64,000 nt of DNA from Larkinella punicea (GTDB lineage Bacteria; Bacteroidota; Bacteroidia; Cytophagales; Spirosomataceae): NCBI RefSeq assembly GCF_003334855.1, contig NZ_QOWE01000004.1:337132-401131 (forward strand). Reading direction: 5' to 3'. The notes below the pieces were generated by a model. The model made no database searches and had not been told where the DNA came from. It saw only the letters and a list, made by a program, of their open reading frames with translations. This document shows positions 25,451-34,399 of the stretch, one piece after another. Each line of letters starts with the position of its first letter. Within the stretch, counting starts at the first letter, position 1. A program made the translations under genes and the position numbers.

Positions 25451-26422
25451 TCAATGGGACATGACCGCCCGCTTTGGGGGTGAAATGGTGTCCGGAACCC
25501 ACCGCTCAAACACAGCGGCTAAGCGGGACGTAAAAGGAGCCGCCAGCAAAACCCCCAGAACATTAAACAGGACGTGGGCATTGGCCAACTGGCGCCCAAC
25601 CGCAGCCTGTTTACTGATCAAAAGCACAAGTTCGGTGAAAGGAACAATCAGCAACAGGCCCAGTGTGATGGACAACAGGTTGAAAAGGAGATGAAAAAGA
25701 CCGGTACGAACAGCCGCTTTCGTGCGTCCAACGGATGCCACCAGCGTATCGGCGCAGGTTCCCAGTTCGGCCCCCATCATGACGGCAATACCCGCCCCGA
25801 GGGTCAACAGCCCCTGCCCGGCCAGAACGACCGACATCCCCACGGTGGCCGACGACGATTGTAGCAAAACCGTTACGCCGGCACCCGTCAGGGCACCAAT
25901 CCACGGTTCAGCCAACCCCTTCATCCAATTCACCACCTGGGGTAGGTGTTTCAGCGGTTGAACGGCCTCCTCCATGAGAAATAGTCCCAGAAAAAGCATC
26001 CCGAACCCCAGGATGACCTGCCCCCATTGGGTGAGGGTTTCGCGCCGGGCCAGAATCATGATTCCCAGACCAACCGCCATGGGTACGCCCGCCCATTTTC
26101 CGATGTCAAACGCAATGAGTTCACTTGAAAAGGTGGTTCCGATATTGGCTCCCAACACAATGCCGATGGCCTGTCGAAAGGTCAACGCCCCGGAATTGAC
26201 CAGCGCAATGGTCATGATGATGACCGCAGAAGAAGAGTCCAGCAGCGTGGTGACCACGACGCCCGTCAAAATGCTGGTGAATACCGTCCGGGTAAATGTC
26301 TTCAGCCAGCCCTGTAGTTTATCCCCCGAAATCGCTTTCAAACCGTCTGACAGGTAATTGAGGGCAAACAGGAAAAGGGTCAAACCGGCCAAGACGAGCA
26401 GGATAATTTCCAGATACGCCAT
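25451..26422 (-). CDS. Na/Pi cotransporter family protein
   Basis: A 323-residue inner-membrane protein with about eight to nine hydrophobic segments and the two inverted signature repeats of the Na_Pi_cotrans family, LLDSSSAVIIM and LLQSSSATVGM, each followed by a GANIGTT/GAELGTC motif. It would import phosphate with sodium, or export it. The C-terminal PhoU-like domain found in many bacterial homologues is absent, so this is the short form. It completes the phosphate theme of the 18.6-26.4 kb region. Confidence 0.88.
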   Translation of the reverse strand: MAYLEIILLVLAGLTLFLFALNYLSDGLKAISGDKLQGWLKTFTRTVFTSILTGVVVTTLLDSSSAVIIMTIALVNSGALTFRQAIGIVLGANIGTTFSSELIAFDIGKWAGVPMAVGLGIMILARRETLTQWGQVILGFGMLFLGLFLMEEAVQPLKHLPQVVNWMKGLAEPWIGALTGAGVTVLLQSSSATVGMSVVLAGQGLLTLGAGIAVMMGAELGTCADTLVASVGRTKAAVRTGLFHLLFNLLSITLGLLLIVPFTELVLLISKQAAVGRQLANAHVLFNVLGVLLAAPFTSRLAAVFERWVPDTISPPKRAVMSH

Positions 26423-26567
26423 AAAAGAAAGCCACTTGGTTCATCGAAGTTACGGCTTGACCGGTTTTTATCACCGTATGGAAGATTATGGATTTGTTAT
26501 GATTACCCGGCTCTAAAACCGGGCGACGAACCAGGGCTTTGTTTCAGTCGATAGTGGTATAAGCTGC

Positions 26568-26855
26568 TCATTCCGCCGGGGCGTTGCCTTCCGGCGTAAA
26601 CCGCACCAGCACATCGCCGAGCATCCCGTCCTCCTTTTTCGTAATGCGTTTTAACCGGGCAAAAGCATCTTTCCGCACCTTGATCGAGGCATCATCGAAG
26701 CGTTTGAACGTGGCCCAGTCGACATAAGCCCGATTGGAATCGGTGTCCAGAAAACCGCCATATTCGAGTTGGTGTTTATCCAATTCCAGCACGTAAATCA
26801 CGGTCAGCGTAATGGGCTGGTTCGTTTTGGAGTAGAAAGTCCAGGTCAGTTTCAT
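26568..26855 (-). CDS. Hypothetical protein (95 aa)
   Basis: A 95-residue soluble protein, MKLTWTFYSKTNQPITLTVI at the start, with predicted beta strands followed by a lysine-rich helical part (RFDDASIKVRKDAFARLKRI). No signal peptide or known motif. It is oriented away from the glycosidase gene and 145 bases upstream of the transporter gene, with no shared promoter visible. Even composition and a clean ATG make it a believable gene, but function is unknown. Confidence 0.55.
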   Translation of the reverse strand: MKLTWTFYSKTNQPITLTVIYVLELDKHQLEYGGFLDTDSNRAYVDWATFKRFDDASIKVRKDAFARLKRITKKEDGMLGDVLVRFTPEGNAPAE

Positions 26856-26955
26856 ACCGGTAAGTTACGTTCCGGTTTTGTAGAAGCCATTGATTTGCGC
26901 CCACTTTCTGACTACTTTTATTCTTCCAGCTTTCAATCAGACCTATCCCGTTCCC

Positions 26956-29097
26956 GTGAAAAAGCCATTTCTCTTTTCTTTACTTTCCTTTCTGTTTTTG
27001 TTTACTGCCGGAATTGCCCAAAAAACCGCCCAGCCAGCCCCATCCGTAAAATGGCCGGACAACCTGCCGTGGTGGAAAGCCAACAACCTGCGCGTGATCC
27101 AGACTAATTTGCCAGCCTACGAAGCCGCTACGCTCCACCCGGATTCGCTGCTGAAAGACCTTCTGGCGTGTTCGGCCAACACGCTGCTGATCAACGCGGG
27201 CGGCATTATGGCCTTCTACCCCACCCAGCTCGATTTTCAGTATACCAACCCCTACATGAAACCGAATACGCTGGCTGAGGTCATCAAAAAGTGCCACGAA
27301 AACGGCATCCGGGTGGTGGTACGGTTCGACTTCAGCCGGGTTCACGAAAGCATCTTCAAAGCCCACCCCGACTGGTGTTATATTTCCCCAAAAGGCGAAC
27401 GGATCATCAACACGGATATGTACGTGGTGTCGATCAACGCGCCGTATGTGCAGGACCGGGCGTTCAAAATCATCGCCGAGGTGATCGACCAGTTTCCGAT
27501 CGACGGTATTTTCCTGAACATGCCAGGCTATCAGGTCAACAACCCGTACGAGGGCAAATACCACGGCATCGACCAGAACGAAGCGGATAAAAAAGCCTTC
27601 GCAGCCTTCAGTTCGGGAATGACATTGCCCATCGTCGAGAACAAAGCCGACCCGGTTTTTCAAAAGTACCTGGCCTTTAAAAAAGCCACGGTCGAAGACT
27701 GGTCGAAGCGATTGCACGAACTGGTAAAGTCCAAAAATAACCAGATTGCGATCTGCACGTATATGGACAAATACGTCGACATCATCCGGCACGAATCCCA
27801 GTCGAACACCAGCCTTCCCTACTGGCCTTACACGGCTTCCGATAATGTGAGCAATGCCGTCCATTCGTTTCCCGATCACATCGTCAGCAACGCCAGCATT
27901 CAGCAGATTTCGTTTCAGTCGCGCTACAATGCCGTGGAGCCGGAAGAAGTCGGCATTCGGCTGTACGAAAACATCGCCAACGGCTCGGGTCTGGATATCA
28001 GCCTGATGGGCGACATGCGGGGTTACGAAGACGAGCGAAACTTCGACATCGTCAAAACCATTTACGCCCACCACAAGAAACACGAACCGTATTTCGGGAA
28101 CTACAAATCCGTCGCTAAAATCGCCGTTGTGGCTCCAGGAGCCTGGCCGAGTGGCGAACCCATGCAGGAATACCGGGGCATTGTGCTGATGCTGAAAGAA
28201 GCGCACCTGCCGTTCGACATCATCGAAGACGCACAGCTCGGCAACCTGGCCGAGAAAGTCAAAAAATACAAACTCTTGATTTTGCCGGAAATCACCTACC
28301 TGAGTGCCGAAGCCATCCGGGTTTTGAAAGAAGCGAGTCAGCAAGGTACCCACCTCATTGCCACCAACCGGACGCTGTTCGACAGTCCGGAAACCTTGCA
28401 GGACTTGTTCGGGGCCAAAATTATCCAGAAAGACCACGACGGGGCCGGGTTTTACCTCAACCCCGAAAACAAAACCGTCTTCAAACGTTTTCAGAAACAG
28501 TCGATGCTTTTCTGGAAATTCAATCTGGGTCTTTATGACCTGAAAGCCGCCGATGCGGTTTTTCTGCCGATTCTGGCAAAGGGTCGCCCCGGCCCACCAG
28601 AAATCATCGGCGGTCACGACCCCACCGGGCATTACGCGATGGGCGTCAAAAAACACGCTAAAAGTCAGGCGGTTATCCTACCGATCAATCTGGGTCGGCT
28701 CTATTACATGCACGGCTACGAACAACACAAAAACATTCTGCTGGACGCCATCGACTACCTGTTGCCGGAAGCCAACCAACTGGTTCAGACCAACGCGCCC
28801 GAACGAATCGAAGTCATTTTGCAGGAATACACGAAAAACATCCCGGCCAACGTCACGAAGAAAACCACCGACGGCCTGATTCTGCACCTGGTCAACCTCA
28901 CCGGTTTTAGCGGAAACACGTATTTCAAACCGCTGCCGGTTTATGAGCTAACCTTCAGAATCAAGTCGGACTTCAAGCCCTCGAAAGTCTTCTCGATGGT
29001 GACCGAAAAACCGGTACCGTTTACGTGGAAAGACGGTTTTGTGGAGTTGAAAGTGGCCAAACTCGGCGACTTCGACGGCGTGGTACTGGACCGGTAA
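26956..29097 (+). CDS. GHL6-type glycoside hydrolase, secreted
   Basis: From the GTG at 26956 the protein starts with a basic n-region and a strongly hydrophobic stretch ending near GIAQ, a good signal peptide. The longer frame from 26890 lacks one. The N-terminal half resembles the hypothetical glycosyl hydrolase 6 barrel (NTLLINAGGIMAFYPTQL, ENGIRVVVRFDFSRVH, DQFPIDGIFLNMPGY). The middle (about 400-600) looks like a GATase-like domain similar to the B domain of GH42 enzymes (KLLILPEITYLSAEAI, GTHLIATNRTLFDS). The end is a small beta domain. It probably cleaves a glycoside in the periplasm. It is a monocistronic gene with no SusCD partner. Confidence 0.72.
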   Translation: MKKPFLFSLLSFLFLFTAGIAQKTAQPAPSVKWPDNLPWWKANNLRVIQTNLPAYEAATLHPDSLLKDLLACSANTLLINAGGIMAFYPTQLDFQYTNPYMKPNTLAEVIKKCHENGIRVVVRFDFSRVHESIFKAHPDWCYISPKGERIINTDMYVVSINAPYVQDRAFKIIAEVIDQFPIDGIFLNMPGYQVNNPYEGKYHGIDQNEADKKAFAAFSSGMTLPIVENKADPVFQKYLAFKKATVEDWSKRLHELVKSKNNQIAICTYMDKYVDIIRHESQSNTSLPYWPYTASDNVSNAVHSFPDHIVSNASIQQISFQSRYNAVEPEEVGIRLYENIANGSGLDISLMGDMRGYEDERNFDIVKTIYAHHKKHEPYFGNYKSVAKIAVVAPGAWPSGEPMQEYRGIVLMLKEAHLPFDIIEDAQLGNLAEKVKKYKLLILPEITYLSAEAIRVLKEASQQGTHLIATNRTLFDSPETLQDLFGAKIIQKDHDGAGFYLNPENKTVFKRFQKQSMLFWKFNLGLYDLKAADAVFLPILAKGRPGPPEIIGGHDPTGHYAMGVKKHAKSQAVILPINLGRLYYMHGYEQHKNILLDAIDYLLPEANQLVQTNAPERIEVILQEYTKNIPANVTKKTTDGLILHLVNLTGFSGNTYFKPLPVYELTFRIKSDFKPSKVFSMVTEKPVPFTWKDGFVELKVAKLGDFDGVVLDR

Positions 29098-29183
29098 ATA
29101 TATCGGCTAGCCGCCAAAGGCTACTGACATAGGGCTGTCACCGGGTCGCGTTTACTTTGTATCGTAAACAAACCCCAACGACT

Positions 29184-29681
29184 ATGTCACAGATCGAAAT
29201 GCTTTTGAAGGAAATGGAGCAGGAAGCCAAAACCACCCGGAACATGCTGGGCCGCGTTCCCAATGATAAGTATGACTGGCAACCGCACGAAAAAAGCATG
29301 ACCGTCCGGGCGCTGGCAACCCACATTGCCGAATTGCCTTCGTGGGTGACGCTGGCGTTGACCACCGAAGAACTCGATTTCGCCACGACTCCATATCAGC
29401 CCGTAGCGATTAACGATACGGCCCAGTTGCTGGACTATTTCGAACGGATGCTGGCCGATGGAAAAGCACACCTGGAACAGGCTACTGAAGAACAACTGGA
29501 AGGCCGGTGGGTGCTGCGCGAGGGCGAACAAATTTACAGCGACACCTCGAAAGGCGAAATGATCCGCATTTCGTTCAGTCAGATTGTGCATCACCGGGCG
29601 CAATTGGGCGTATACCTTCGTCTGCTGAATATTCCGATTCCGGGCAGCTATGGCCCAAGTGCGGATGAACCTGGTTTTTGA
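29184..29681 (+). CDS. DinB family protein
   Basis: A 165-residue four-helix-bundle protein starting MSQIEMLLKEMEQEAKTTRN. Likely metal-ligand histidines occur in ALATHIAELPSW and QIVHHRAQLGVYLRLL, the positions expected in DinB/YfiT proteins. These proteins are metal-dependent, sometimes thiol transferases (bacillithiol or mycothiol type), and their role is often unknown. The ATG at 29184 is chosen because the family starts just before the first helix. A near-consensus promoter word (TACTTTG) occurs just upstream. Confidence 0.82.
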   Translation: MSQIEMLLKEMEQEAKTTRNMLGRVPNDKYDWQPHEKSMTVRALATHIAELPSWVTLALTTEELDFATTPYQPVAINDTAQLLDYFERMLADGKAHLEQATEEQLEGRWVLREGEQIYSDTSKGEMIRISFSQIVHHRAQLGVYLRLLNIPIPGSYGPSADEPGF

Positions 29682-29785
29682 TAGAGAGATGAAAGAGATG
29701 AGACGAGAGAGTAAAGACTTAACTACTGAACAACCATGCGTTTTTTCTTTACTCTCACTTCTCTGCTCTTTAGTCTCGCGTTGAA

Positions 29786-30928
29786 TCAATACCCCTGCAA
29801 ACTCAGTTCCTCGGTATCGACCATTTCAACCCGCTTGCCCATTTTTTTCTGGATGATTTTAAAATGGTGTTCGTCGTCGGGGCAGATCAGGGAAATGGCT
29901 TCCCCTTCGGCCTCGGCGCGGCCCGTTCTGCCAATCCGGTGAATGTAATCCTTGGGAGAACGTGGCAATTCGTAGTTGATCACAAACGGCAACAATTGAA
30001 TATCGATCCCTCTGGAAATCAGATCAGTAGCCACCATTACCGGCAACTTTCCGGATTTAAATTTACTCAGCGTTTCGGTTCGCGCGCCCTGGCTTTTATC
30101 GCCGTGAATGGCTTCGGCCTGCACGCCGTTTTTCCGCAGCTTCACCACCAGATTGTCGGCCGTCCGGGTCGATGAAACAAACACCAGCACCTGCGTCATT
30201 TTGCGTTCCTTGATCAAATACCGCAGCAACGGCCCTTTCCGTTCCGGGTCGATCCGGTAGGCGACCTGCTTGATCAGATCCAGATTCTGCGGTTCTTCGG
30301 CAATTTCAATTTTAATCGGATTGCGCAGCAGATTTTCCCGGATTCCCTGAATCGCATCGCCCAACGTGGCCGAAAACAGAATGTTCTGGCGGTTTTTGGG
30401 TAACATTTCAAAAATCTCGTTCATCTCGCCGGCAAAGCCCAGATCCAGCATTTTATCGGCTTCGTCGAGCACCAGAATCGCCACTTCCCAGAGGTGTAAG
30501 GCGTTGGAAGACACCAGGTCCAGCAGTCGGCCCGGCGTTGCTACCACAATTTCGGCACCCAGCAGGGCCATCATCTGCGGATTGATGGACACCCCGCCAT
30601 ACACCGCCAGGGTTTTCACTTTTCGGGGCAAATTGGCACTTAAGGTTTGAAACACTTCGGCCACCTGAACGGCCAGTTCGCGGGTGGGTACCAACACCAG
30701 CACTTTTACATTGCGGTCGTTGGTGGTCTTCCGGCGCTGAAATAGTTCCAGAATCGGCAGCACAAAACCGGCGGTTTTGCCCGAGCCGGTTTTGGCAATT
30801 CCCAGCACATCGTGCCCTTTCAGAATGGTTGGGATGGCTTCCTGCTGAATGGGATAGGGTTCGGTATACTGTTGCTCCGCGACGGCTTTCAGGAGCGGTT
30901 CGGATAATCCAAGCGATGAAAAAGACAT
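29786..30928 (-). CDS. DEAD-box RNA helicase (RhlE-like)
   Basis: A 380-residue ATP-dependent RNA helicase with a complete core: Q-motif region YPIQQEAI, Walker A AKTGSGKT (46-52 region), PTREL, VATPGRLLD, DEAD within LVLDEADKML, SAT in LFSATLG, VATDLISRGID and HRIGRTGRAE. It lacks the long basic C-terminal tail of many RhlE proteins. It probably acts in ribosome assembly or mRNA remodelling, often in the cold. A -7 promoter box lies 42 bases upstream of the start. Confidence 0.9.
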   Translation of the reverse strand: MSFSSLGLSEPLLKAVAEQQYTEPYPIQQEAIPTILKGHDVLGIAKTGSGKTAGFVLPILELFQRRKTTNDRNVKVLVLVPTRELAVQVAEVFQTLSANLPRKVKTLAVYGGVSINPQMMALLGAEIVVATPGRLLDLVSSNALHLWEVAILVLDEADKMLDLGFAGEMNEIFEMLPKNRQNILFSATLGDAIQGIRENLLRNPIKIEIAEEPQNLDLIKQVAYRIDPERKGPLLRYLIKERKMTQVLVFVSSTRTADNLVVKLRKNGVQAEAIHGDKSQGARTETLSKFKSGKLPVMVATDLISRGIDIQLLPFVINYELPRSPKDYIHRIGRTGRAEAEGEAISLICPDDEHHFKIIQKKMGKRVEMVDTEELSLQGY

Positions 30929-30969
30929 AATCTGCTAAAAGGAGGAAGGATAGAAATGGCTTCCGGCTT

Positions 30970-30977
30970 CAAATATA
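30970..30977 (-). promoter_or_regulatory. Promoter -7 box of the DEAD-box gene
   Basis: On the minus strand 30977-30970 reads TATATTTG, matching TAnnTTTG. The start site would fall near 30963, giving a leader of about 35 bases before the ATG at 30928. Confidence 0.5.
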
Positions 30978-31094
30978 CCACTAAATACCGGGGCGGTGGT
31001 TTTGTACGTCTATAATCCGAAGTTCAGGCTCATTTGAACTTGAGAAAATCAAATCTGGAAAGAATAAAATGAGATTGACCGACAAGAATCATCA

Positions 31095-32054
31095 TCATTC
31101 AACAAACTGATACTGCGTCAACCGCTTGTCTCCGGTTTTTTCAATCATGCCTTCATCAACCCCCCATTTCAAATCCCTGCTTGCTGTGGCCGTTGAAATT
31201 TCTTTGAACTCACGAAGGTAATCCTGTCTGGTAAAAACCATGTTTTTTATTTTCTCTTTGAATAAAGTGACTCGATCCCTTCCTGTAAGGGTAGTGCCCT
31301 GCGATTTTAAAAGCACTTCTAGTGCATCATTGATCACTTCGAGCATAAACTCGATAAACCCCGTTGAATGACCGGCTTTATCAGACTTACTCAGGGCTTC
31401 ATAATATCGCAATTGCCGTTCTTTTATGATGGATTCAATTGGGAGAAATTCAAAAACAGGGTATTTAGAAATCAAAAGTACGGTTTGCCAGAGTCGCCCC
31501 ATCCGCCCGTTGCCATCCATAAACGGATGAATGAATTCAAGCTCATAATGAAATACACAGCTTTTGATGAGCAGCAGTTCTTTGTCCTTTTTTAGATAGG
31601 CAAAAAGATCATTCAGAAGCGCTTTGACCATGCCGCCGGGTGGTGCAACGTGGGTAATTTCAGAACCTTTTACAATGCCGACGCTTTTTGTTCGCAATTG
31701 TCCCGGTGATTCGACGAGTCCGGTCATCAGCACTTGGTGTGCTTTGCAAAACGAAGCGAGGCTATACGGATTGAATTCGCTTAGCTGATCATAAACTGCA
31801 ATGGCATTTTTAACTTCCAGAATATCTTTCTGTGGAGCAATCACCCGCTTATTTTCCAGTATGGCCGTAATTTGCTCTTCGGAAAGCGTATTGCCCTCGA
31901 TCTCCAGTGAAGACTGAATGGTTCTGATCCGGGCTTTTTTCCGCAATTCAGCGGGTGGTTTTTGTAAATGGGCCGCATTAACCGCTCCTATTTTTTCGGA
32001 AACAGAAGCGGTCATACTCAAGATGTTACTCGTTATTTCATAAGGCGGCTTCAT
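31095..32054 (-). CDS. Fic-domain protein with C-terminal winged helix
   Basis: A 319-residue Fic protein from the ATG at 32054 (a start at 32069 would fall inside the promoter palindrome). The catalytic motif HPFMDGNGRMGR has His176. An N-terminal inhibitory helix of the class II type, S-x-x-x-E-G in SSLEIEGN (about 49-54), would block ATP until relieved. The C-terminal 70 residues (TRQDYLREFKEISTATASRDL) look like a winged-helix DNA-binding domain. Such proteins AMPylate targets on Ser, Thr or Tyr. No antitoxin gene is adjacent, fitting intramolecular inhibition. The DNA-binding end and the palindrome at its own promoter suggest autoregulation. Confidence 0.88.
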   Translation of the reverse strand: MKPPYEITSNILSMTASVSEKIGAVNAAHLQKPPAELRKKARIRTIQSSLEIEGNTLSEEQITAILENKRVIAPQKDILEVKNAIAVYDQLSEFNPYSLASFCKAHQVLMTGLVESPGQLRTKSVGIVKGSEITHVAPPGGMVKALLNDLFAYLKKDKELLLIKSCVFHYELEFIHPFMDGNGRMGRLWQTVLLISKYPVFEFLPIESIIKERQLRYYEALSKSDKAGHSTGFIEFMLEVINDALEVLLKSQGTTLTGRDRVTLFKEKIKNMVFTRQDYLREFKEISTATASRDLKWGVDEGMIEKTGDKRLTQYQFVE

Positions 32055-32057
32055 ACG

Positions 32058-32087
32058 TGATAGTATCATTTGATACTATCAAAGGTA
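32058..32087 (-). promoter_or_regulatory. Fic promoter -7 box overlapped by a palindrome
   Basis: On the minus strand 32087-32080 is TACCTTTG, a perfect -7 box. Directly joined to it is an inverted repeat with 11-bp arms (TGATAGTATCA at 32058-32068 and its complement at 32071-32081) and a 2-base centre. The palindrome covers the end of the -7 box and the predicted start site, an ideal repressor position. Confidence 0.7.
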
Positions 32088-32116
32088 AGACGTCCGGTCC
32101 AAATGTAGCCTTCCCG

Positions 32117-33448
32117 TCAGTTATTTTTCCGGGTTTTCTTGATCGGTTTCCCGTACTTCTTCATCATCTCCTCCGCGTGGTTCCGGCGCACATTGACCTT
32201 CTTGTTTTTCTCGATTTTCTCGTGAAATGCTCCGCCAAAGGTATCGCTCAGGTGAATTTTAACGCCCGGGTTTTTCATGTTCACCTTCGGTTTTTCATCT
32301 TCGGTCAGCACGTCCGAAATGACAAGGTCCTCGGGGAGCGGCAAGATCGGAATGGCGTAATTCATCAACTGCTCGATGGTGGCCTGCTGCTCTTTTTCCT
32401 TTTCGGTAATAAACGCAATGGCGATCCCGTTCCGGTCGGCGCGACCCGTCCGGCCAATCCGGTGAATGTACATTTCGGGCACTTCCGGGATGTCGAAATT
32501 GACGACGTGCGACACCTCGGCCACATCCAGCCCCCGGGCGATGATGTCGGTTGCAATCAGAATACGGTAATTCCCCTCCTGAAACTGCCGGACCGAATTG
32601 AAGCGGTGGTTTTGTTCCTTGTTGGAGTGAATAACGCCAATTTGCTCGGGAAACTTCGCTTCCAGTTGCTCGTAAAGCTGGTTAGCCAGATTTTTGGTCG
32701 CCACAAAAACCAGCACTTTGGTCATCTCAGCATCCTGACGGAGCAGCAATTCGAGCAGATTGATCTTGGTATAAAAATTCGGAACCGCATACGCCGTCTG
32801 GCTGATGTTTTCCAGGGGCGTTCCCACCGGAGCCGCTTCGACCCGAACCGGATTGTTGAAATACGTTTCGATCAAACCCTCCACCTCTTCGGTCATGGTG
32901 GCCGAAAACAACAGGTTCTGCCGCCGGACCGGCAACAAATCCAGAATGGTGGTCAATTGCGTCCGAAATCCGAGGTTCAGCATTTCGTCCACCTCATCGA
33001 TCACCAGCCGCTTGATGGTTTTGGTTTTCAGTAATCCCTTGATGGACAAGTCGATCAGCCGACCCGGTGTAGCCACCAGCACATCCATTCCCTGCTCCAC
33101 TTCGGCAATCTGCGGTTTGATGTTCACCCCGCCGTAGATGCCCACCACGGCCAGATTCATATAGGGAGTCAACTGCTTCACCGCTTCCACGACCTGCACC
33201 ACCAGTTCCCGCGTCGGAACAATGATGAGCAGTTGCGGAAGCCGATCTTTCGAAAACTGGAATTGCCGCAGACACGGCAGCAGATACGCAAACGTCTTGC
33301 CGGTTCCGGTTTGGGCAATGCCACACACATCTTTTCCCGACATCACCACCGAAAATACCGTCTGCTGAATGGGCGTAGGCGTGGTGTAGCCCAGATCCGT
33401 CAAGGCATTTAAAAGCGGTTTATTCAGATTTAATTCTTCAAAAGTCAT
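32117..33448 (-). CDS. DEAD-box RNA helicase 2
   Basis: A 443-residue helicase from the ATG at 33448 (MTFEELNLNKPLL). The longer frame to 33472 adds eight residues. Core motifs: PTPIQQTVF, AQTGTGKT, PTREL, DEVDEML as motif II variant (DEVD instead of DEAD), SAT, ATDIIARGLD and HRIGRTGRAD. A basic tail (KVNVRRNHAEEMMKKYGK) may bind RNA. It is not the paralogue of the helicase at 29.8 kb in recent duplication terms, since motif II and the tail differ. The Fic gene lies 62 bases downstream on the same strand but has its own promoter. Confidence 0.9.
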   Translation of the reverse strand: MTFEELNLNKPLLNALTDLGYTTPTPIQQTVFSVVMSGKDVCGIAQTGTGKTFAYLLPCLRQFQFSKDRLPQLLIIVPTRELVVQVVEAVKQLTPYMNLAVVGIYGGVNIKPQIAEVEQGMDVLVATPGRLIDLSIKGLLKTKTIKRLVIDEVDEMLNLGFRTQLTTILDLLPVRRQNLLFSATMTEEVEGLIETYFNNPVRVEAAPVGTPLENISQTAYAVPNFYTKINLLELLLRQDAEMTKVLVFVATKNLANQLYEQLEAKFPEQIGVIHSNKEQNHRFNSVRQFQEGNYRILIATDIIARGLDVAEVSHVVNFDIPEVPEMYIHRIGRTGRADRNGIAIAFITEKEKEQQATIEQLMNYAIPILPLPEDLVISDVLTEDEKPKVNMKNPGVKIHLSDTFGGAFHEKIEKNKKVNVRRNHAEEMMKKYGKPIKKTRKNN

Positions 33449-33518
33449 ATCCTTTTCTATAAACGAAACCATTTAGGCTCTTTTACTCTTTACGTAGGAA
33501 CGCTTACCCATAGCCTCC

Positions 33519-33956
33519 ATGAAAACACAAAATTACGAAAACCACGTTCGGTATTACCCTCCGCACCACTTTGTATTTTACCCGGTCGTTCTTATTCTGC
33601 TGGGAATCAGCCTATACTACACGTTCAAAGCCGATGAGCCGACCTTGATCTGGCCGTTCATTTCCCTTCTGATTGTCCTGATCACCTGGTTAGCTTTCAT
33701 GCTGCGGCAGCATTATGCGCTTAACAATCAGAACCGAATCGTTCGGCTGGAGATGCGGTTTCGGTATTACGTACTGACCAACCGGCGATTGGAAACCATC
33801 GAAAACCAACTTTCGTTCGGCCAGCTTCTCGCCCTGCGGTTTGCGTCGGACGACGAACTACCGGATTTGACCCAACGCGCTATCGCTGAAAACCTTAGCC
33901 CGGACGAAATCAAAAAGTCGGTTGTCCACTGGATGCCCGATCATCTGCGGGTGTAA
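33519..33956 (+). CDS. Two-TM membrane protein, DUF6526-like
   Basis: A 145-residue protein with two adjacent transmembrane helices (about 18-36 and 44-62) followed by a cytosolic helical part with VRLEMRFRYYVLTNRRLETIE and a C-terminal LSPDEIKKSVVHWMPDHLRV. The layout and the N-terminal NYENHVRYYPPHHF match what I recall of the DUF6526 family common in Bacteroidota. No function is known. It is divergent from the helicase gene, separated by 70 bases, and its transcript would run into the repeat array at 34.0 kb. Confidence 0.7.
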   Translation: MKTQNYENHVRYYPPHHFVFYPVVLILLGISLYYTFKADEPTLIWPFISLLIVLITWLAFMLRQHYALNNQNRIVRLEMRFRYYVLTNRRLETIENQLSFGQLLALRFASDDELPDLTQRAIAENLSPDEIKKSVVHWMPDHLRV

Positions 33957-34018
33957 GCAGAGCAGTATACGGTTTTGGCTTTTAGGAAAATGCTGGGTTT
34001 GTTTTAGGAAAATCAAAG

Positions 34019-34361
34019 AATTCCCGTGGGGATGGTCCATGTTGTAGAAACCGTATCCGCAGAATTCCAAAAATTCCCGTAGGGATGATTCATTTTGTAG
34101 CAACCGCGGCCCCAGAATTCCAAAAGAGTCCGTAGGGATGACCCATTTTGTATGAACCGTCCCGACGGGACTCATCCACCTATCAATGCCCGTGGTTTCT
34201 ACAAAATAAACCATCCCTACGGGACGGATGGCAAAATCAGGGCTCTACGGAAAAATCAAAAATCCCGTAGGGATGGTCCATGTTGTAGAAACCGTGTCCG
34301 CAGAATTCCAACCAATCCCGTAGGGATGATTCATTTTGTATGAACCGTCCCGACAGACTTC
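34019..34361. repeat. 53-bp period repeat array with TCCCGTAGGGA palindromes
   Basis: Five direct copies and one inverted copy of a unit that starts with the short palindrome TCCCGTAGGGA and continues GATGRTYCATKTTGTA, then GAAACCG and CAGAATTCCAA. The CCGT core of the direct copies lies at 34024, 34077, 34130, 34265 and 34318, so neighbouring units are exactly 53 bases apart. The inverted copy carries TCCCTACGGGA at 34214-34224. Copies 1-2 and 4-5 form a near-identical duplicated dimer. There are no unique spacers. The array occupies nearly all of the gap between convergent genes and encodes no plausible protein. Confidence 0.85.
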
Positions 34362-34399
34362 CGGCCTATATTTAATACGTCTAAACGATTGAACGGGTA

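Noticed and set aside
26980..28656. Long antisense frame inside the glycosidase gene
   Set aside because: Its composition is that of the reverse frame of a GC-biased gene and it lacks any motif; the plus-strand gene has clear domains.
34019..34361. CRISPR-like regular spacing
   Set aside because: The segments between the palindromes are themselves repeated and one unit is inverted; there are no unique spacers and no cas genes.
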